Shown here: in pieces, positions 34,620 through 49,565 of the stretch
Position numbering within the stretch: the first letter of the stretch is position 1
How the letters are laid out: each line of letters opens with the position of its first letter
NCBI RefSeq assembly: GCF_965638725.1
Contig: NC_134950.1
Span: 15,748,101-15,812,100, forward strand
Reading direction: 5' to 3'
DNA length: 64,000 nt
From: Aptenodytes patagonicus
Lineage: Eukaryota; Chordata; Aves; Sphenisciformes; Spheniscidae
The notes under the pieces: model-generated
Seen by the model: the letters and a program-made list of their open reading frames with translations, nothing else
Told to the model about the DNA's origin: nothing
Databases searched by the model: none
Position numbers and translations under genes: made by a program

Positions 34620-35935
34620 TCAGGCATACAGATTGCCCCTCTGTAGATTTATTTGTATGTGTTAAGTACTCTTTGAAAGCCTGGAGAGCAGAGCTTCTTA
34701 AGTTTAAGAGCACTGGCTAACTTGAAATCTGGGTGATATTTTTGTTTCTCCAAGTGAGCTAGAAGTAGCATCAGTGGTTTCTATCTGTTTTGGTGTTTCC
34801 TTGCTGGTCCTAGTAATGTTTTGTTATTGCCACTGTAAGTCAGTATAATTGGCTTGACACAGAATGGTATAAAATCATAAAGTAAACTTGAAAGGCTTAG
34901 ACTTCTAATCTTGGTAATATATATATATGTGTGGGTGTGTTTAATGATACTAGTAGAAATGCTTCTTTGTTAGGGCTTAAGGAGAGACAGTTTATCTTCA
35001 AGAGTAAAGTGGCAATGTAGTCACGGTAGTTGTGGTTAGAAGCTTGATTCTATCTACTTTTGATAATTCAGTGTAAGCGAGATTACTTAAAGTATAAACC
35101 GCTTGTTCTTGCTTATAATGAGGTTAGTTATTAGTAAATTAATGTTTTATCTTATTATGAAAGAATCTTAGACTCTGCCTTTAAAACAGAGATCATTTTA
35201 AGAATTCTTTGCAATTTGGTAAGGTTTCTTAGCTGTTTATTGCTTCTGTTGTGGGATTATACAATTTGCTATATGAAAAAAAAGAAAAAGCAAACTGCAA
35301 GGGAATCTTAATTGTTCTACATTAATATGGTGCTTGAGTCAGAACTACATTTTATTAAAGCCTGAAAGATGTTTTAAAGATTCCTTCTCTTCTGGGGCTC
35401 TTCAAAGGATTGGAGTAATCTAAATTTTTAATTGGGGCCCATGCTTCAGTTTTTCCTGTAGAAAATGGCTGAATTGTTTCCATGTAGCTAGGAAGGTACA
35501 TGGAAGGTACTCCTAGGCAAGCAAGGAGTGAAATAAATTTCTTAGTTTCTGAGATGGATTCATCTCACCATATGATGGCTACCATGCTGAAGTTGTAAGC
35601 CTGTGATCTTGTATGCAAGGTTCAACTGTTTCTGCTTGGGAGAAATTTTATTCCAAGAAAGTGACTCTTGTTACCAGTCTTTCTTTTTCCCTTTTTAGCA
35701 AGTAGGCAATAATCCTGGCATTAAGTAAGGTGCAAAAGGCAATGCTTGTGGAGCTTCCCTCACCTGGATGTCTTGGCTCATCAACCTTCTGTTCCCATGC
35801 TGCAGGCACAGAAAGAAGAGCAAACTCTAGCCAGAGTGGAAAGTGAACCTATCACAGTGACGCCGATGCATACCTCTAGCAGTGACAGGGAATTTGCAGC
35901 CAGGTCAGGGGAGCTTGCCTGTGCTGAATCATCGA

Positions 35936-36252
35936 ATCATTTAGGATGGAAAAGACCTTTAAGATCATCAAGTCCAGCCGTTAACCTAGAACTGCCAAGT
36001 CCACCACTAAACAATGTCCCTAAGCACCACATCTACATGTCTTTTAAATACCTCCAGGGATGGTGACTCCACCACTTCCCTGGGCAGCCTGTTCCAATGC
36101 TTGACAACCCTTTTGGTGAAGAAGTTTTTTCTAATATCCAATCTAAACCCCCCCGGCGCAACTTGAGGCCATTTCTTCTTGTCCTATCGCTAGTTACTTG
36201 GGAGAAGAGACCGACACCCACCTCGCTACAACGTCCTTTCAGGTAGTTGAAC
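35936..36252 (-). mobile_element. CR1 LINE 3' fragment, minus orientation
   Basis: Octamer-like tail (gaatcatcgaatcat) at the left, then ggatggaaaagacctttaag and the ccactaaacaatgtcccta block. The minus-strand frame 36033-36275 matches the CR1 ORF2 end ([20 protein letters not shown]) but is degenerate after that. It is more diverged from the 4985 and 32466 copies than they are from each other, and closer to the 49566 copy. Confidence 0.88.
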
Positions 36253-39006
36253 CCTATAAGCCAACCTCGAGCCATTTTGTATTGGTCTTCATCTAGCCTC
36301 TACTGTATGCGTCACGGAGGGGTTCCCTCTGTATTCTTCTCAGTGAAGTACAGTTAAATAGACTGAACCATTCAGGAAATGCACAGCACTCATGTTCATT
36401 CTGCATTCCTTTTACTTAGGGACTGTTCAGCCCTTTGACCTATGTAGTAGAGGCTAGGGAAGATGAAAACCTAAACAAAATGGCTCTTGAGGTTGCCAGC
36501 TGAGGGTTAGGTGCCTTTTTAGGCTCTACATAGAGTTGTCTTCTGTCTTGCCAATGTGAAAAACAATAATGTTTTATAAATACTCCTTGTTTGTTTTTCC
36601 TGGAGCTATGTTTCCCTATGCAAGCATCCTGCCAGATTTTCAAAAGATTCTTTTTTCTTCTAGATACAGATACTCCAGCAGAGAAATCTCTTGTTATATG
36701 CCAGAACCTTAAAATTCAGGATGCTAAAAACCAAACAAGGCACCTCCCTCTCCCTAAGACTTGTGTGTTACATCAGTGTCACAAGTGGCTTTATATATTT
36801 GCACAAATTCAGGCCCAGCGATACAGAAGGAAAGAATAGGGGACTTGGCTCTGCAGTGCCTCCATCACCCAGAATGATACTTAAGATTGTTCTCTTTGGT
36901 CAGAATAATGTTGTATTGTCTTTTCTTCTTGCTTAGTGTATATATTTTTTTTATAATTTTTTTTTTCCCCTTGTCTAAGATTCTGGAATAGGAACAATCC
37001 TATTGAGATTCCAAGTTTCTGGGCCTGCAGAAAGCATTTCTTAGCGGACTTTGGTCATACTTCATCTTGTGTTAATGCAGGGACTGTTGCACTGGCTGAA
37101 GGGCCACAGTACCCCAGCTGCCCTTCTCCTGAGGGGGGGGAAATGGGGAACAACCTTGGTGTGGTTATCTGTTGGCAAACTAATCTGCTGTGCTGAGAAT
37201 TGAGTGAATACACCCAAAAAATAATTTCTTCTGTATCATTTTGCAAGAGCTCTAGGAACAGGTCACCTGAAAAATACTCATTTGCCTTGTGGTCTCGAGG
37301 TAATCGTTGTTAAGAGAATTGAGCTTACGTACAGGAGGGTGATATTTGAGCAAACAAACTCTTGGATAATTGGCAAGAGACACTTAAGCTAATGTTTTCC
37401 TTTTTTAAACTGAGCAAATCTAATATAAAACACATTTTTGAGGGTGCTAAGAAAATATCCTTAATTTGAACTTGAAATAGGTATGCATAACATTTAAGAA
37501 TCAATTTGATAAAGATGTATTTCTAACTTGTTAGCAACAACCATTTCTTCAGATATGTTTAGCTATGCTTTTGTTATGGTGCCATTTTGTCTCTTGCTGC
37601 TAATGCCTGAGATAATACTAAGTTTTGACTATTTGCTGCAACAGAATTCCTTCAAAAATTTCATTTCTTATTTAAAACCCATACCCAAACTTGTTCTTTT
37701 AGCACAAGAACATTTTTTAGTGCAGTTTGAATTGGACTATTTCTAGAAACTACAGAAAACACGAGAGGGTTTTTTTAGCTTCAAGTAATTCTTATTATAA
37801 ATCTGGGAGGATTGTCTACCATTTATGAATCCACAGGTGTTTTTCATCTTGGAAAGCTTCTCCTGCAGTGTCGTCTTCCTACGATTCTTTTTACAAAGTG
37901 TAATTTTTTTGTAAGATTTTCCTGTCAGGGAAGTCTTAAACACCTAGGTTGGCCTGCTGCAGCACAAGATTTTTGGAGGGGGTGGGAGGGTTCAACCCAG
38001 CTCTGTGTTAGAAATCTGTAGGTGAAGTTTAGTTGATGATGTGTGAGCTAATGGGGGAAAATTACAGAACAGGGGTATGTTGTTGAGTCTTCAGCAAAAG
38101 ATGCTTCAACATGAGTGTTTGATATTTTGGGGCTGCACTCTGGACTTTTGGGCAGGTGTTTACTTTTCAGATAACTGTGTTTCCTTATTACTAGTGCACT
38201 TAAATCTTCATAGGTATTGAATTTATTTCTCACAACACAGATCTTAAAATTAAAGAAGATACTTTCAGTTATCTATGCATACAACCCCATTCCCGGGTGC
38301 GTCTCCCCATCCTCCACCCAATGGATTCAACTCTTGTTTAGGGAAAATCAGACTTCTGCTGTAAGGATTTTTGGCTTAGGCACTTCTGTGAAATGATGCA
38401 ATCCTCCAGCTTGTCTTTGCGAGGGTAGTTTTCAGAGAATTACTTTCACTTTAGGGCATTTCCAAGCTTTTGTCTGAGCAGTTTTGCTTTCTTTCAGTTA
38501 AGGTTTACAAAAAAGGTGTAATGCATGAGGTGTATTTTCTTCCTAAGAAATAAATGTATTATTCTTGACTATAAATTGTGTCTCTAAGCGGCACGTTAAG
38601 TTCGATCCTTTGCACTTCATTGTTTTTATCTTCAGTGCTATTCATTGAGTAGCTCTTCTCCCTGTTTAAAGGAAATTTATATTCCTTTCATGGAAAACAG
38701 CAGTTAAAAATGTAGTATACATCTTGTAATTCATTATAGATCTTGTGAGACATTATTTTGATAAGGTATTTTGAAACATTTTATTTCAATCTGATATATT
38801 TTAGTACCTTACTTACAAAACTGAGGTAATAAATTAAGTGCTGTGGTAATTACGCTAATAGAAACTTCAAGACAGTTACATAATTATACATCAAAATAAG
38901 TTCTAGAAGGTTGTAACTTTTTCTTCTTTTATAACTATGCAGAGTTTTTGTTAGATTCCCTCTGGAAGGCTTCAGATGAGAAGGTGATGCTGCCTTCTCC
39001 TTCCCT

Positions 39007-39024
39007 CCCCCCCCCCCCCCCCCC
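39007..39024. repeat. C18 homopolymer
   Basis: An unbroken run of 18 C on the sense strand within a pyrimidine-rich patch (ttctccttccct before it). Confidence 0.9.
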
Positions 39025-42000
39025 AACATGATTTTTACTTTCTTACCTGAGAAGGTTAATTTTGTTTCTCAATTTTCAGGTTAGAAGTATCTAGATGATT
39101 GAAGATTCTAATACCTGTATCTTTCTGTGCTGTAGGTTGTTATTTAGTTCTATCATCAGTCAGTAACAACTAGAAATAACATAGTGCAACATTTCCACAG
39201 AAACACCATTTTCTTTGTTTGCGGCTTCTATTTAGCCTCAAATGAATGCAGTTGCATATGGATTAACATGTCGTAGCTCCTATATAGTACTTTTTCCGGG
39301 TTTTAATTGGCCAGGGGTAGCAGCAGTTCATACTGCTGAGCCTTATCTCCAGTGTGGCCAGTACAGTGACCTGCGATATGCGATCCTTGCAGAAGCAGAG
39401 GCTTCAGGTAGCTCAAAGGGACATGCTTAGAAAAGTTAAGACAGAGCAATGAACTGAATGCGTGCTTTTGAACTGTTGCCTACTGCAGTGAGAATGAAGT
39501 GAGTGTTGGCTGTGTTAAGGCCCTTCCTGTTTTATTGGAGGACTTGTTCTTGAGGTTGCATTTCTTGAAGTGAAGGCTGTGGTCTGCTACACCGGTTTGA
39601 CATTATGGGGGCTTTGAGACCAAAGACACATGAGTTAGTACGCTTTCCAGCATACTGTGTCTCAGTGCATGGGTGTGGTGGTGTTCGGTGGACTGTTTTG
39701 GCTTTTTAAAAAGCATCTTAATAAAAAAGGCTACTGTCTTCTAGAGTTCTTTTTTTTTTTCTTTTATTAAGTTAATAGTGTAGCTTCACAAACAGCCTTG
39801 TGAGTACAACTGGAGAGGTAGTATAAACCCCCGTATGGTCAAACCAGAATCTCCCAGACAGTATGTATATACCTATAGAGAACAAATGGACTATGTGAAG
39901 GTTGATTTCTTTTGCTAGTATTGCTGTAGAAGTCCTGATGTCATTAAATCACAGCCCCCTAGCTGTGTTGATTCATCTCCTTTTTGTAAAGATTTCTGTC
40001 AAGGCTAAATTTTGTCAATTTTTCTTGTGAAAACAGCTTCCACTTATTCCCATTTTAAATCTGCTAGTATTATAACTCAAAGGTTTATCATTGTAGGCAT
40101 ATCTTTTATTTCTCTTGTATTGTTGCAGGACAGAACTTGAGCATGCTGTAACTGTGTTCTGAATAGGCAGACGCAATTTTAGCTGACAAAGTTTTTTCTG
40201 CTTTTTTGTTTAGGTTTATTCTCTTTAGGTATAACAGTTGGCAAAAATAGAGAAGGTCATGTGTATTGTCTTTTATTGTAAGAAAATGGAACGTTTATGA
40301 AATACAGAAGCCCAGTTATATGAAATTTATTTCCCTAAGGACAAGAACGGATGACCCAAAAGCTCCTAAATCACAGTCTTGGTTCTGGTTCCAGTTGTGG
40401 TCCATTTATCTGAATTCCTCAACTGTGTGGGTTTTTTTTTTAAGTTCCTTTAGTAATTTAGGAAGAAAGCTATACTATGTAAATGTTGACTTTTCAATTA
40501 CTAAGTGCTGGCAAAAGCCCATCGGGTTTGTGTGTGCATTTATGAAGTTTGACTTTGTGCTTTATGTAAAAAGAATACTGAATTGTAAGTTGGATTTTTT
40601 TCTTTATCATTTGGGTGTAAAGAATTAATGAAATAGTCTGCAGACTTGGTGAGGATTAATTTATATAAGGAATTCAGATGATTATGATAAAGGGTGGGTG
40701 GTCACTTGTTAAACATGCAAAACAGTCTTGTCTAGTCTTCCATGTTTTGGTTTTTTTGTGGGTTGCCAGAACTGATATGGGAATATACCGATTGACAGAG
40801 AGTTTGGTTATTAGGTGTGCTTAATTGTCCTGTAATAAGATGTATCACATAATCAAGGTTCTTTAATAAAGCTGCTAATCACATCTGAGTTACTTTGTAC
40901 TTTACCTGTCACTGGTGCGAGTTCTTGATTTGTTTCCTAAAAGGGAACTAATATTGACATTGTTTGCATAATTGTCATGGTTCAGTGGAGTAGCAGGCAT
41001 GCAGCATGTTAAATGTTTTGCCTAAGTTTTCATACTGTGCAGACTTCTCTCTACTGGAGGTTTTTGTCTTTATTGGGCAAAGAAGAAGAAATTCAGGTAA
41101 AAGGCTACTTTTCACGGCACAGTCTAAAGTTCCCTGTATGTGCGGATACATGGACTTGTCTATATCAGATACAGCAACGTACCCCAAAGTATGTTTTTGT
41201 AATATAAAGTCCTAAGAAAAAGTGCTTTTAATTATCTTAAATACAACAGAGGAACGTGAAGAGTACGTGTATGTATCCTCAACTCAATTTTAAAGCTCTT
41301 TTAAATCAGGCTATGGACTGAAAGCAGCGTGGCAGCAGGCGGTCTTGGTGGAGCCCCCGTTAGAGGGCACTCGAATCCAGCACACAAGCCTCCAGGCTGG
41401 ACTGCTTTCTGAGCCAGGAAACCTGGGGCTTGCAGACAGAAGAGGGATAAAAATTATTTTCATCTGATAAGGTTCATAAAATCTTTGATACAAATGTATT
41501 CTGAAAATATGTTACTAAGCGCATTGAATTAAATACAGCTCTACTGACTCAATGTTTTTTCGTTTCTTAAATCAGCCTAAATGTGCTGCGTGTCCTAAGG
41601 AACTGTATAGATTGGTAGAATTTGATTCAGACACTTTTGTGTGTGTATATGTATCCTAAAAGCAGAACAGGAGCTTTCTTGTTTTGCAGGTTCTCTTCTT
41701 CACTTCCCAGTTCTACCACCTGTAACTAAGAAAGAGGAGATAGCACTTGTGATGGATCTTCTTAGACAGCTTATTTAAGTAGGTTTATACTGCTAGACTT
41801 AAAAACTGCATTAAACTATTCCTTTTCTGATAGTATTGCATGAAATGCCTGAAATGCTTTGGTTATTGCACTTCTGGACTTTCAAGTTGATTTTTACTGT
41901 AGAGGCAATGCTTTAAAGTGGTAGGCAAATCCTTTTGTTCAATGTCTAATTTTGAATCAAAAAAGAGAAATTATTTTGCTCTTTAAAGCACCAGGGATAT

Positions 42001-45000
42001 TAAAGTTTTATTTAAATCTAGTTCCATTAAGATTTTGCTGCAAAAGAAGTTAGTGTAATTTGCTTTTAAACACAGAAATGCTGTACTATCTTTTTATCTT
42101 TTTGTTTAAGAAAACATATTTCATGGCATTTTTCCTTGAGTAATTATAAACATAAAAACCTTGTGGTTGCCTAAATTCTGAAAAATTCAGTCATGATTTG
42201 TTTGATTTTTTTTTTTTTAAATAAACCACAATCGCAATGGCTATTAACATATCTAATATACTTTCATGCTGAACTTTACTGAAAACTATGCTTAAGAATA
42301 ATTGTTTAGTAATCCTAAAAATGAAGTTAGAGAAGCATCTATTTTAAGTGATAGGTAGTTTGCTGTATGTAAATATCTTTTAGCAGCATTACAACGAGCT
42401 GGAAGACTGTATCCAGCTCAGTTTTGCATTCAACCATTTCACTATATGCAAGTTTTGACCTTGAAGCCAGGAGATTTTTACTTCATAGTTTGTGTTCTAT
42501 CTTAAATGTATTCTTTACTTATAATCATGATCAGTTAGTTTGCTATATGGATAGTTCATATAGTTTTGTAACACTTGCAGAAACTCATTAATTTTTATGT
42601 AATCAATATGAAAGTCCAATTTCTTTTTTTACTTTCTGCAATTTAGGTAAAATATTACAAATTAGCTATTCTGAATTTGATTTTTCTTGCTAATATAATC
42701 ATCTCAACTCTGACTAAGGACATTAAAGAGGATAACTAATTAAATAATAAAAGTATATTCAGATGTTTAATATCTGTTCTTTGATTTCAGGTATCAATCT
42801 CTGAAGTTTATGTCTATATTATAGTTTGTGACAGTGATTTGAAAACATTAAGCCTTACGCTTGCTGTTTATTAGGGGAGAGAAAATGTACAGGTTATTTA
42901 CCCTGAGTACTCAAAAGTTTTTAAACTAATTTTTGATGAGTTACAAAGAATCTAAATGTTGTTTGATTTTTACAAATTAATTTAATGTATTATTTGTTCA
43001 GTCTTGGGAATATGCAAGAGCTCTGAAATATGAAAATACTTTATATTCTTCCACACTTTAAATCACACAGATGCAAATGACCTCATGTTTATATTTTATT
43101 AACTTGTGGAAATATTATGGTAAACAATATCTAATGTGCTAGTTCCTATTAAAAGCAGAGACTCCCAAGTAATTCTTTTAGCTGTTCTACTACAGATTAG
43201 TTTATGAAACAATGTTGCTGTGAACATATGGCAAAGGTGGAACTTGTTGGCTTCCCCCCCCCTCCCCCCCGCAATGTACTCTATCATTTACTGAGCATTT
43301 GAATTTTGCTGTACTGCAATTCAGGAAAAAAGTCTGGATATAACCATTTGTATTTTAAGGAAACAGAGTTTTTTCAGGCAATTGCTAGAACATATAATAG
43401 ACATCCTAGTAGATCCTGTATTCATCTTACCCAACTGAGGTAGGTGCCTTCTTGGGTTCCTAAAAGTTAGAAAAGTAATAGCTTTAGGCTACCTCTGTGT
43501 TTGGAGGAAGTAAAGCTTCATCCAGAAGGAAACCCAGACTGTGTAAAGACGGTGTTGTCAGTTCTGGTAAAAACGTTCTACTTCTTCATCCTTGATTATG
43601 ACTCTTCAGTCTTAGACAACGTGCTACAGGAGTGGACATTTCCATTGGACTGCCTGGATCACTCTCTGCTTTTTGCATGTTTTGTTTTGGTCTGTAGCAT
43701 GTCCTTTCTTAAGAGACCGATTTGCTTGTGGTCCCTGTGTTCCCTCGTAGCTTTGGCTAGATATTTTGACTCTATGCTTGTTTGTTCTTTTGGTAACACT
43801 TCTCCCAGTATGACTGGACCAAGAGGAAGAGAGTGTTCTTTTAACACCTTCTTACTACCTCTTTCCATTCCCCCTGCTTTCCTTTTTTGCTAATGCAAGT
43901 ATTTAGCCATTTCCTTCCCTGAAGAATGCTGCAATAAACTTGAGGGAGCTGAAGAAAAGTATGGCAAAATGAATAAATCCCACGTGCTAATATTTTATTC
44001 TGAGAGCCCAAATGAAGGAAATGCCTATAGTTCTATTGAACAACAATTCAAATCAGTACATCTGGGTAAAAACTAATAGAAACTGACTGAAATAAGTAGT
44101 AGTAGTAAATAAAGAAAAATCTTTTTGGTTCCTGTTTCTTGCTCCATAATGCTTTATGGATTTCTCAACGGCATAATCTGGAAAAATTATGTAGCATTAT
44201 TATTCTCTTCTAGAAGAAAATTATACATACTCGAGGTATAGAACACATTAAACCCAAGTCGCACCTTTTTTGTTTATAGCATTTATATTTATTTTATTGA
44301 TGGAAAGAGAGATGCGTTACTGTTCCAAGGTTCAGTACTGAATATTGAATCAAATACTTGAGGAATAGACTTGAAATCCATTTTGCTAACAGGAAACCTA
44401 CTGCAGCAGTGAAGTTGAAGGGATAAGAAATTGATTCACAAAGATTACTAAACTTAAAAGATTTTTCTAGAGAGAGAGTAGTCTTTGATAGAAAAGAGAA
44501 AAATCCTTAGTAGAGTTTAAGTTTAGATCTATATTTTAGCATTATTTATAATTAATATATGTTGTTAAATCCAGTGATGCAGTGAAAGATATGTGGAGAA
44601 ACTGAAAAAGCTCAAACTGAGAAAATCTTATATTTTGCTGTAGTGTGGTGAGCCAGTGTATAGAATCTTAATAAGAACAAAATTTAAGGAAATAAAAACT
44701 TTAAAGCTCTACTGAAAATGAGCTGGGTGTGCATAGCTGCACATGTAATAGTGTATAGTAGCTTGAATTATTATATAATTCCTTATCAACTGTATCTACA
44801 AAGTGTATTTATTGTAGATAAGGTTGTTCTCACCCATCTAACTGCAAGACATTCACTGTATTCTGGTTTGTGGTGTGTTGGTTGAGAAGTTGCTGTAGTA
44901 TGCAGCTTGTCTTTTGTTTCACTGTTTGCTGAATACACAGTTTGATTTCTTTTATTGGATTACATGCTTCAGTTCAGTGTAAATTCACGCAGTAGAAAAA

Positions 45001-45550
45001 TACACATTAAAATAGATTGTTTACTCTTCAGTAAAATACTCATGCATCTTTGTAGGTTTAGTGTGATAAATCCTTGATGCACATATTTATAGCCAACATG
45101 CAGCATTGTGGAGTTTTAGTCAATAATAGAAATGGAAAGATTTCTTAAAACTTTTTTAGAAAAGAAGACAGGCATGTTTTTTGTGCGATATATTTAGGTC
45201 ATAAGGGACATCTGCTAAGGATAATTTTTTAACACTTGCTAACAATTCAAATAAAAAATGGCCTATTCATCAGTCGTATTGTTCCTGACTTGGCTAGTGT
45301 GGATTTTAGTGATTCCCGATGTGCATTCAGACTCTCTTAATTGCTGGTTTCTTGCTGTTCTATCTTATTGTTTTATAGGACAATGCATAAGCGGGCACAG
45401 AATAATCAAAATGGTTTCCCTGGCCATATTAGGCACCTAACAAATGTATTTGCTGTGCAATGTGTGCATGTTTTTGCAAGTGGAAGTCTCGTTGAAACAA
45501 AATAAATCTTAACAGGGAAATAATTCAACAAGATATGAACGTGCTATTCA

Positions 45551-45625
45551 ATATGTGTGTGTGAATGTATATATTAAAATATATTTATACATATGTGTAT
45601 ATATATTTTTATATATATATAAAAA
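45551..45625. repeat. AT/GT-rich microsatellite
   Basis: Starts with gtgtgtgtg, then passes into imperfect (TA)n with poly-T breaks (tatatatttttatatatata). It is largely self-complementary and could extrude as a cruciform. Confidence 0.85.
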
Positions 45626-46098
45626 CCTAATCCATGTGATATATCTTGGAGCTTTTATAGCGTGCATTTATGCAGCAGAGAAATTAAGAGGGGTAAGTTA
45701 GGGAGGCACTACAGACACTGAACGTCAGGATTTGAGAGTTCTCAATAAACTGTTATATAGTGCCAGTTTTGTGCCTTTGGTTTAGAAAGAAAAGCTGGTT
45801 TAGAGATATTTGCAGTATAACTGAGCTCTAATCTTTTACATTCTCATGAACTCAGAATTTCACTTAGCTGTAAGGCGTTTGACTCCTGAAGAGGTGCATG
45901 TAACATTCCTCGAACTAGCACATGCGAGGCAGATAGCAAGATGTGCAATGCTAGGCTTCATTGTTTGAGGGGAGAGAGGTTATGGTGGGGTTTAGGTTTT
46001 GATATTGGTGAGGCAGGGAAACTGACCAGCTGAAGTCTGGCAAAATTACTGAAAGGGGTATTTGCAATTTGACTTCCACATATAGATGGAAATAGATT

Positions 46099-46119
46099 CC
46101 CCCCCCCCCCCCCGCCCCC
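46099..46119. repeat. C15-G-C5 tract
   Basis: Fifteen C, one G, five C on the sense strand, followed closely by a T-run. Confidence 0.9.
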
Positions 46120-47386
46120 AGCATTTTTTTTTTTAGCACTTTGTATTGCTCCATATTGTGTTCTTGCCTACCAATAGAGTAATAGTTGTTTATTGCTTTT
46201 GGATAATTGTTCTAATCATTAAGTGTTTCTATTTAATCCAGTCTGTGCAACTCTGAACTGTTTGTGATAGTGAAAGGAAAAAAAAAAAGTAGAAATCATA
46301 GCTTTTGCAGCAGGTTGGGGGAAGCTTTCTTCATAGCTTACTCCAGGTGTTGAATCTTGTTTAAACCGAAGTCTTATCCCTCTGATCAATTTTGGGAGGA
46401 AACAAAAGGACTTTATTTGCGAGATTTGTTACTCTCCTTTTTACTCTGTTGTATTAGCCAAGCACAACAGATGATTTTTAAATTCCTGTGTAGCTGCAAA
46501 ACATGAAAATATTCCCCCCCCCTAGTTCTTTCAGTGATTTTTAGTTCCACTCTGACAAAATGTGTTTAGGAAAACTGGTTTGGGCTATTAAAGCAATACC
46601 AATGATTGGGAATAAATCAGTTTGTGGCTGTTATGTCAGTTGTTGAGTACAGTTGAAAGACCATAGTCTATGCAAATGTTGATTTCATTCTGAGTTTAAA
46701 TCTGTAGCTGTATGGCTTAAATGAAGAATTTTATCAGACTTCATAGTTGTTCTCCGCATTAAATAGTGTTGAAAATCTGATTTATCTATACACTGTTGAT
46801 TAAAACAGTTTGGCAAAAGCTTTATGTAAACTGCTTTACTTAAAGTATACTTTATGAAATGTACAGTTTAAGCATAGAGCTGCTAATTTTCTGTGGCTAC
46901 AGCCTGGGAGAAAAGAATGAGGGAAGACCGTTTGCGAAGGGAATTGAAGATGCTGTTGTAAGGATGCAGTTTGGACACTGGGTGCCACTCCTGGTACACA
47001 CTGAGGCTTGAAAGCCTTTCTCACGCAGTGGAACAACAAGCACTCTTAAAAATGGAGGTCTTTGTTACTCAGGAAATTCTGAAGGTCTTCGTCCCCTGAG
47101 CCAAGTGGTTCCTCTAGTTGAAAAACATATTCCTGAGTCCTACAAGGAGTAACTAAAGCTTTAAGGGCAGGATTTCTTTTTTTATTATTTTAATTCTACT
47201 GAGGATGATTTTCTAGACTTGATGTGTTGCTTTCTTGTTATGTAGCTCTCTTCATGTACAAGAAAGACAAGGTTGCAGCACCAAGTATTCAGGAACTAGA
47301 CCAAACATGGCAATTCTCCTCAGGAATAGGAAGAATAATTTCAGAAGAAACAAACAAAAAAGGAATGAAATGTCTCCTTGGAAGTA

Positions 47387-47404
47387 TTTTTTTTTTTTTT
47401 TTTT
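47387..47404. repeat. T18 homopolymer
   Basis: An unbroken run of 18 T on the sense strand. Confidence 0.9.
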
Positions 47405-49565
47405 AGTGTTTTGGTCATGTGCCTGTTAGAATAGTACAATGTCAAAAGTCATTGAGTGGTGTGTTACTGATAGAAGACTAGATGAAAAGACAGTTGAGGA
47501 TTGGTTTGGGATTGATTAACTTACAGAAACTAGAATTGGAGGCATATAGTGATGGTTTCCGATAGGCACCAAGTGCTGAAGGTAAGAGGAATGCCGAGGA
47601 GTTGGAGTGAGGAGTGGGAGTAAGAAGTGTTTAGATGTAAATTGGGTCAAGGTTAGTGCTCCCATCCTGAAAGCTGTGTAGCTCAAACTAGGAAGCGCAA
47701 CGTGATTTATGCTTTACTGTGCTCATGCCTGGAGGTGTCAGCTGGCGCTGGGTGTCCTAAACATTGTACAAACACATACTTGCTCAGGAGTTTAGGTGTC
47801 CAGGTCTTAATGGCTTTCAGTGGAATATTGGCATCTCTACCTGGCTAATTTGGAAACTGAGATTTCAGTTATAACTGAAAGGCAAATGGGGGTTTGGAAG
47901 GCTAAATGCCATAGCATTTTAAAATGTTAGACTTCTAAACCTGATTTCCATGCAAAAATTTTATCCACTCTTTTGTTTGAAAAGGAATTGAAATAGTGGG
48001 TCAGAAATTAAAACGTGCTTGGAGCGGGGGGAAAGCAAGACACTACTTGAAATAATGAATGGCAGCGTGAGGGATGACAGAGTTCCTTGTAAAATTCTAC
48101 TTTGATGCAGTGGTGTAGAACTAAAAACAGTAAGTCCCTCCGTCCTCAAATGTAGAAATTTGAGCTCTTGGTTTTACTTTTTAAAATGACATTTGAAAAT
48201 GGGTTCCTGTTATTCACAGTGCTCCATTCTGTGACGTTTGACTGAATCTTCCAAGACACTTTTCTTATAATGATGTTTCAAGTGAAAAATTAATTGATGT
48301 ATTTGGATGCATAAAGCACAAAGTTAATGAAGAATAAATGTCAAATCATCTTTTTTTTGTCTGCTTGCTGTCAGATCTTTACTTCTTTTAAAGGTAAAGG
48401 CTTTCAAAAGTACTTAAAAATATTGACTGTGTTTTTAATTGAAACTTGCAGGTTAAGTCTCTTAAGGTTGCCATTAAATTTTTTTTCAACTTTCCAGGAC
48501 AAACACATCGGCCTGCAGAAAACTATGGCAAACATGAGTGTCTTGGTATCTCCTTGTAATTAACTAAGCTTTATGTAGATAGTGAATAATCCAAAGCCAC
48601 ATTGATTTCTGTGGTTTTGCCAACTGTGGCAAAAAGCCTGACTCTTAAAAGTATTTTTTAACTTTTTTTTTTTCAATTAGACCTTCTTATCAAAAGGCAC
48701 CAGATAGATAAGCAAAGCCAGAAATTAAAAAACTGGCAACAAACCTTCTTTTGTAGTCACCTGGAAATCTATTAAGTGGGCCACTTGAAATAATGAGTAT
48801 GGCATATGATAAGCTAGAGCCACCTGGGTTTTATTAGGCCACTTGATGCTTTGATCACAACTTTATTTAGAGAGTTGTCTGTTTATAGTGTCAATGTTCC
48901 TTGTTGTCAATTTAGATTTTTAATCTGACACAGTAAAAAGAGGGATAGCAAAAAGCTAAGACAGTATTCAAATCAGAAATTGGTACGGGAGAGGTGCTAG
49001 TTCAACTTGTCAACCTTGGAACAAAAGCACCTGTTAAACAGGACCTGTAATCTGAAAGTAGAGCAGTAGATGATTTTCAGTGGATGTGGGACACATCTGC
49101 ATCATGCCATGGAGATCAATGGTGATAACGCTTGTTGGGAGCAGACAGAGGAGTTCACATGGAGCGGTGCGCTGCCATCTTGGGTGGAGGGATCAGGGTG
49201 GGCATCAATAAGGACGTGTGTATGTTGGCGTGTTGCAGCTGTGTCCCTTAGGAGCTGGTGTCACGAGCAAGCATGGCTGCAGCACCATGTGCACAGCTCT
49301 GCATTGCACTGTGAAACAGCTGGGTTCTGGTCTAGCTTTGGGTTCCCAGCGCTGCCCTCTGTACGATGCAGACATGCTCCATATGATTTTCCTTTGCTTT
49401 CCCTTCACGCATTTAAGTGGCATGTTAACATGAAAGAAGGAATACTTAGGTCTGTCCTCTGATCCTGCTCATTCTTGCTAATAAACTAATAAAATCTGAA
49501 CCATCTTAATAACTTGAATATGGGAACTATGTGTCTTTATTCTTTCTCTTAATAAAATTTTGATG

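Noticed and set aside
41686..41734. Acceptor-like ttgttttgcag followed by an open stretch and a gtaact donor, considered as EIF3H exon 3
   Set aside because: The translation does not resemble the next MPN segment and the frame does not fit the phase 1 end of exon 2.
49070..49462. 130-codon open frame in intron 2
   Set aside because: No recognisable domain; three overlapping frames are open in the same GC-richer patch.
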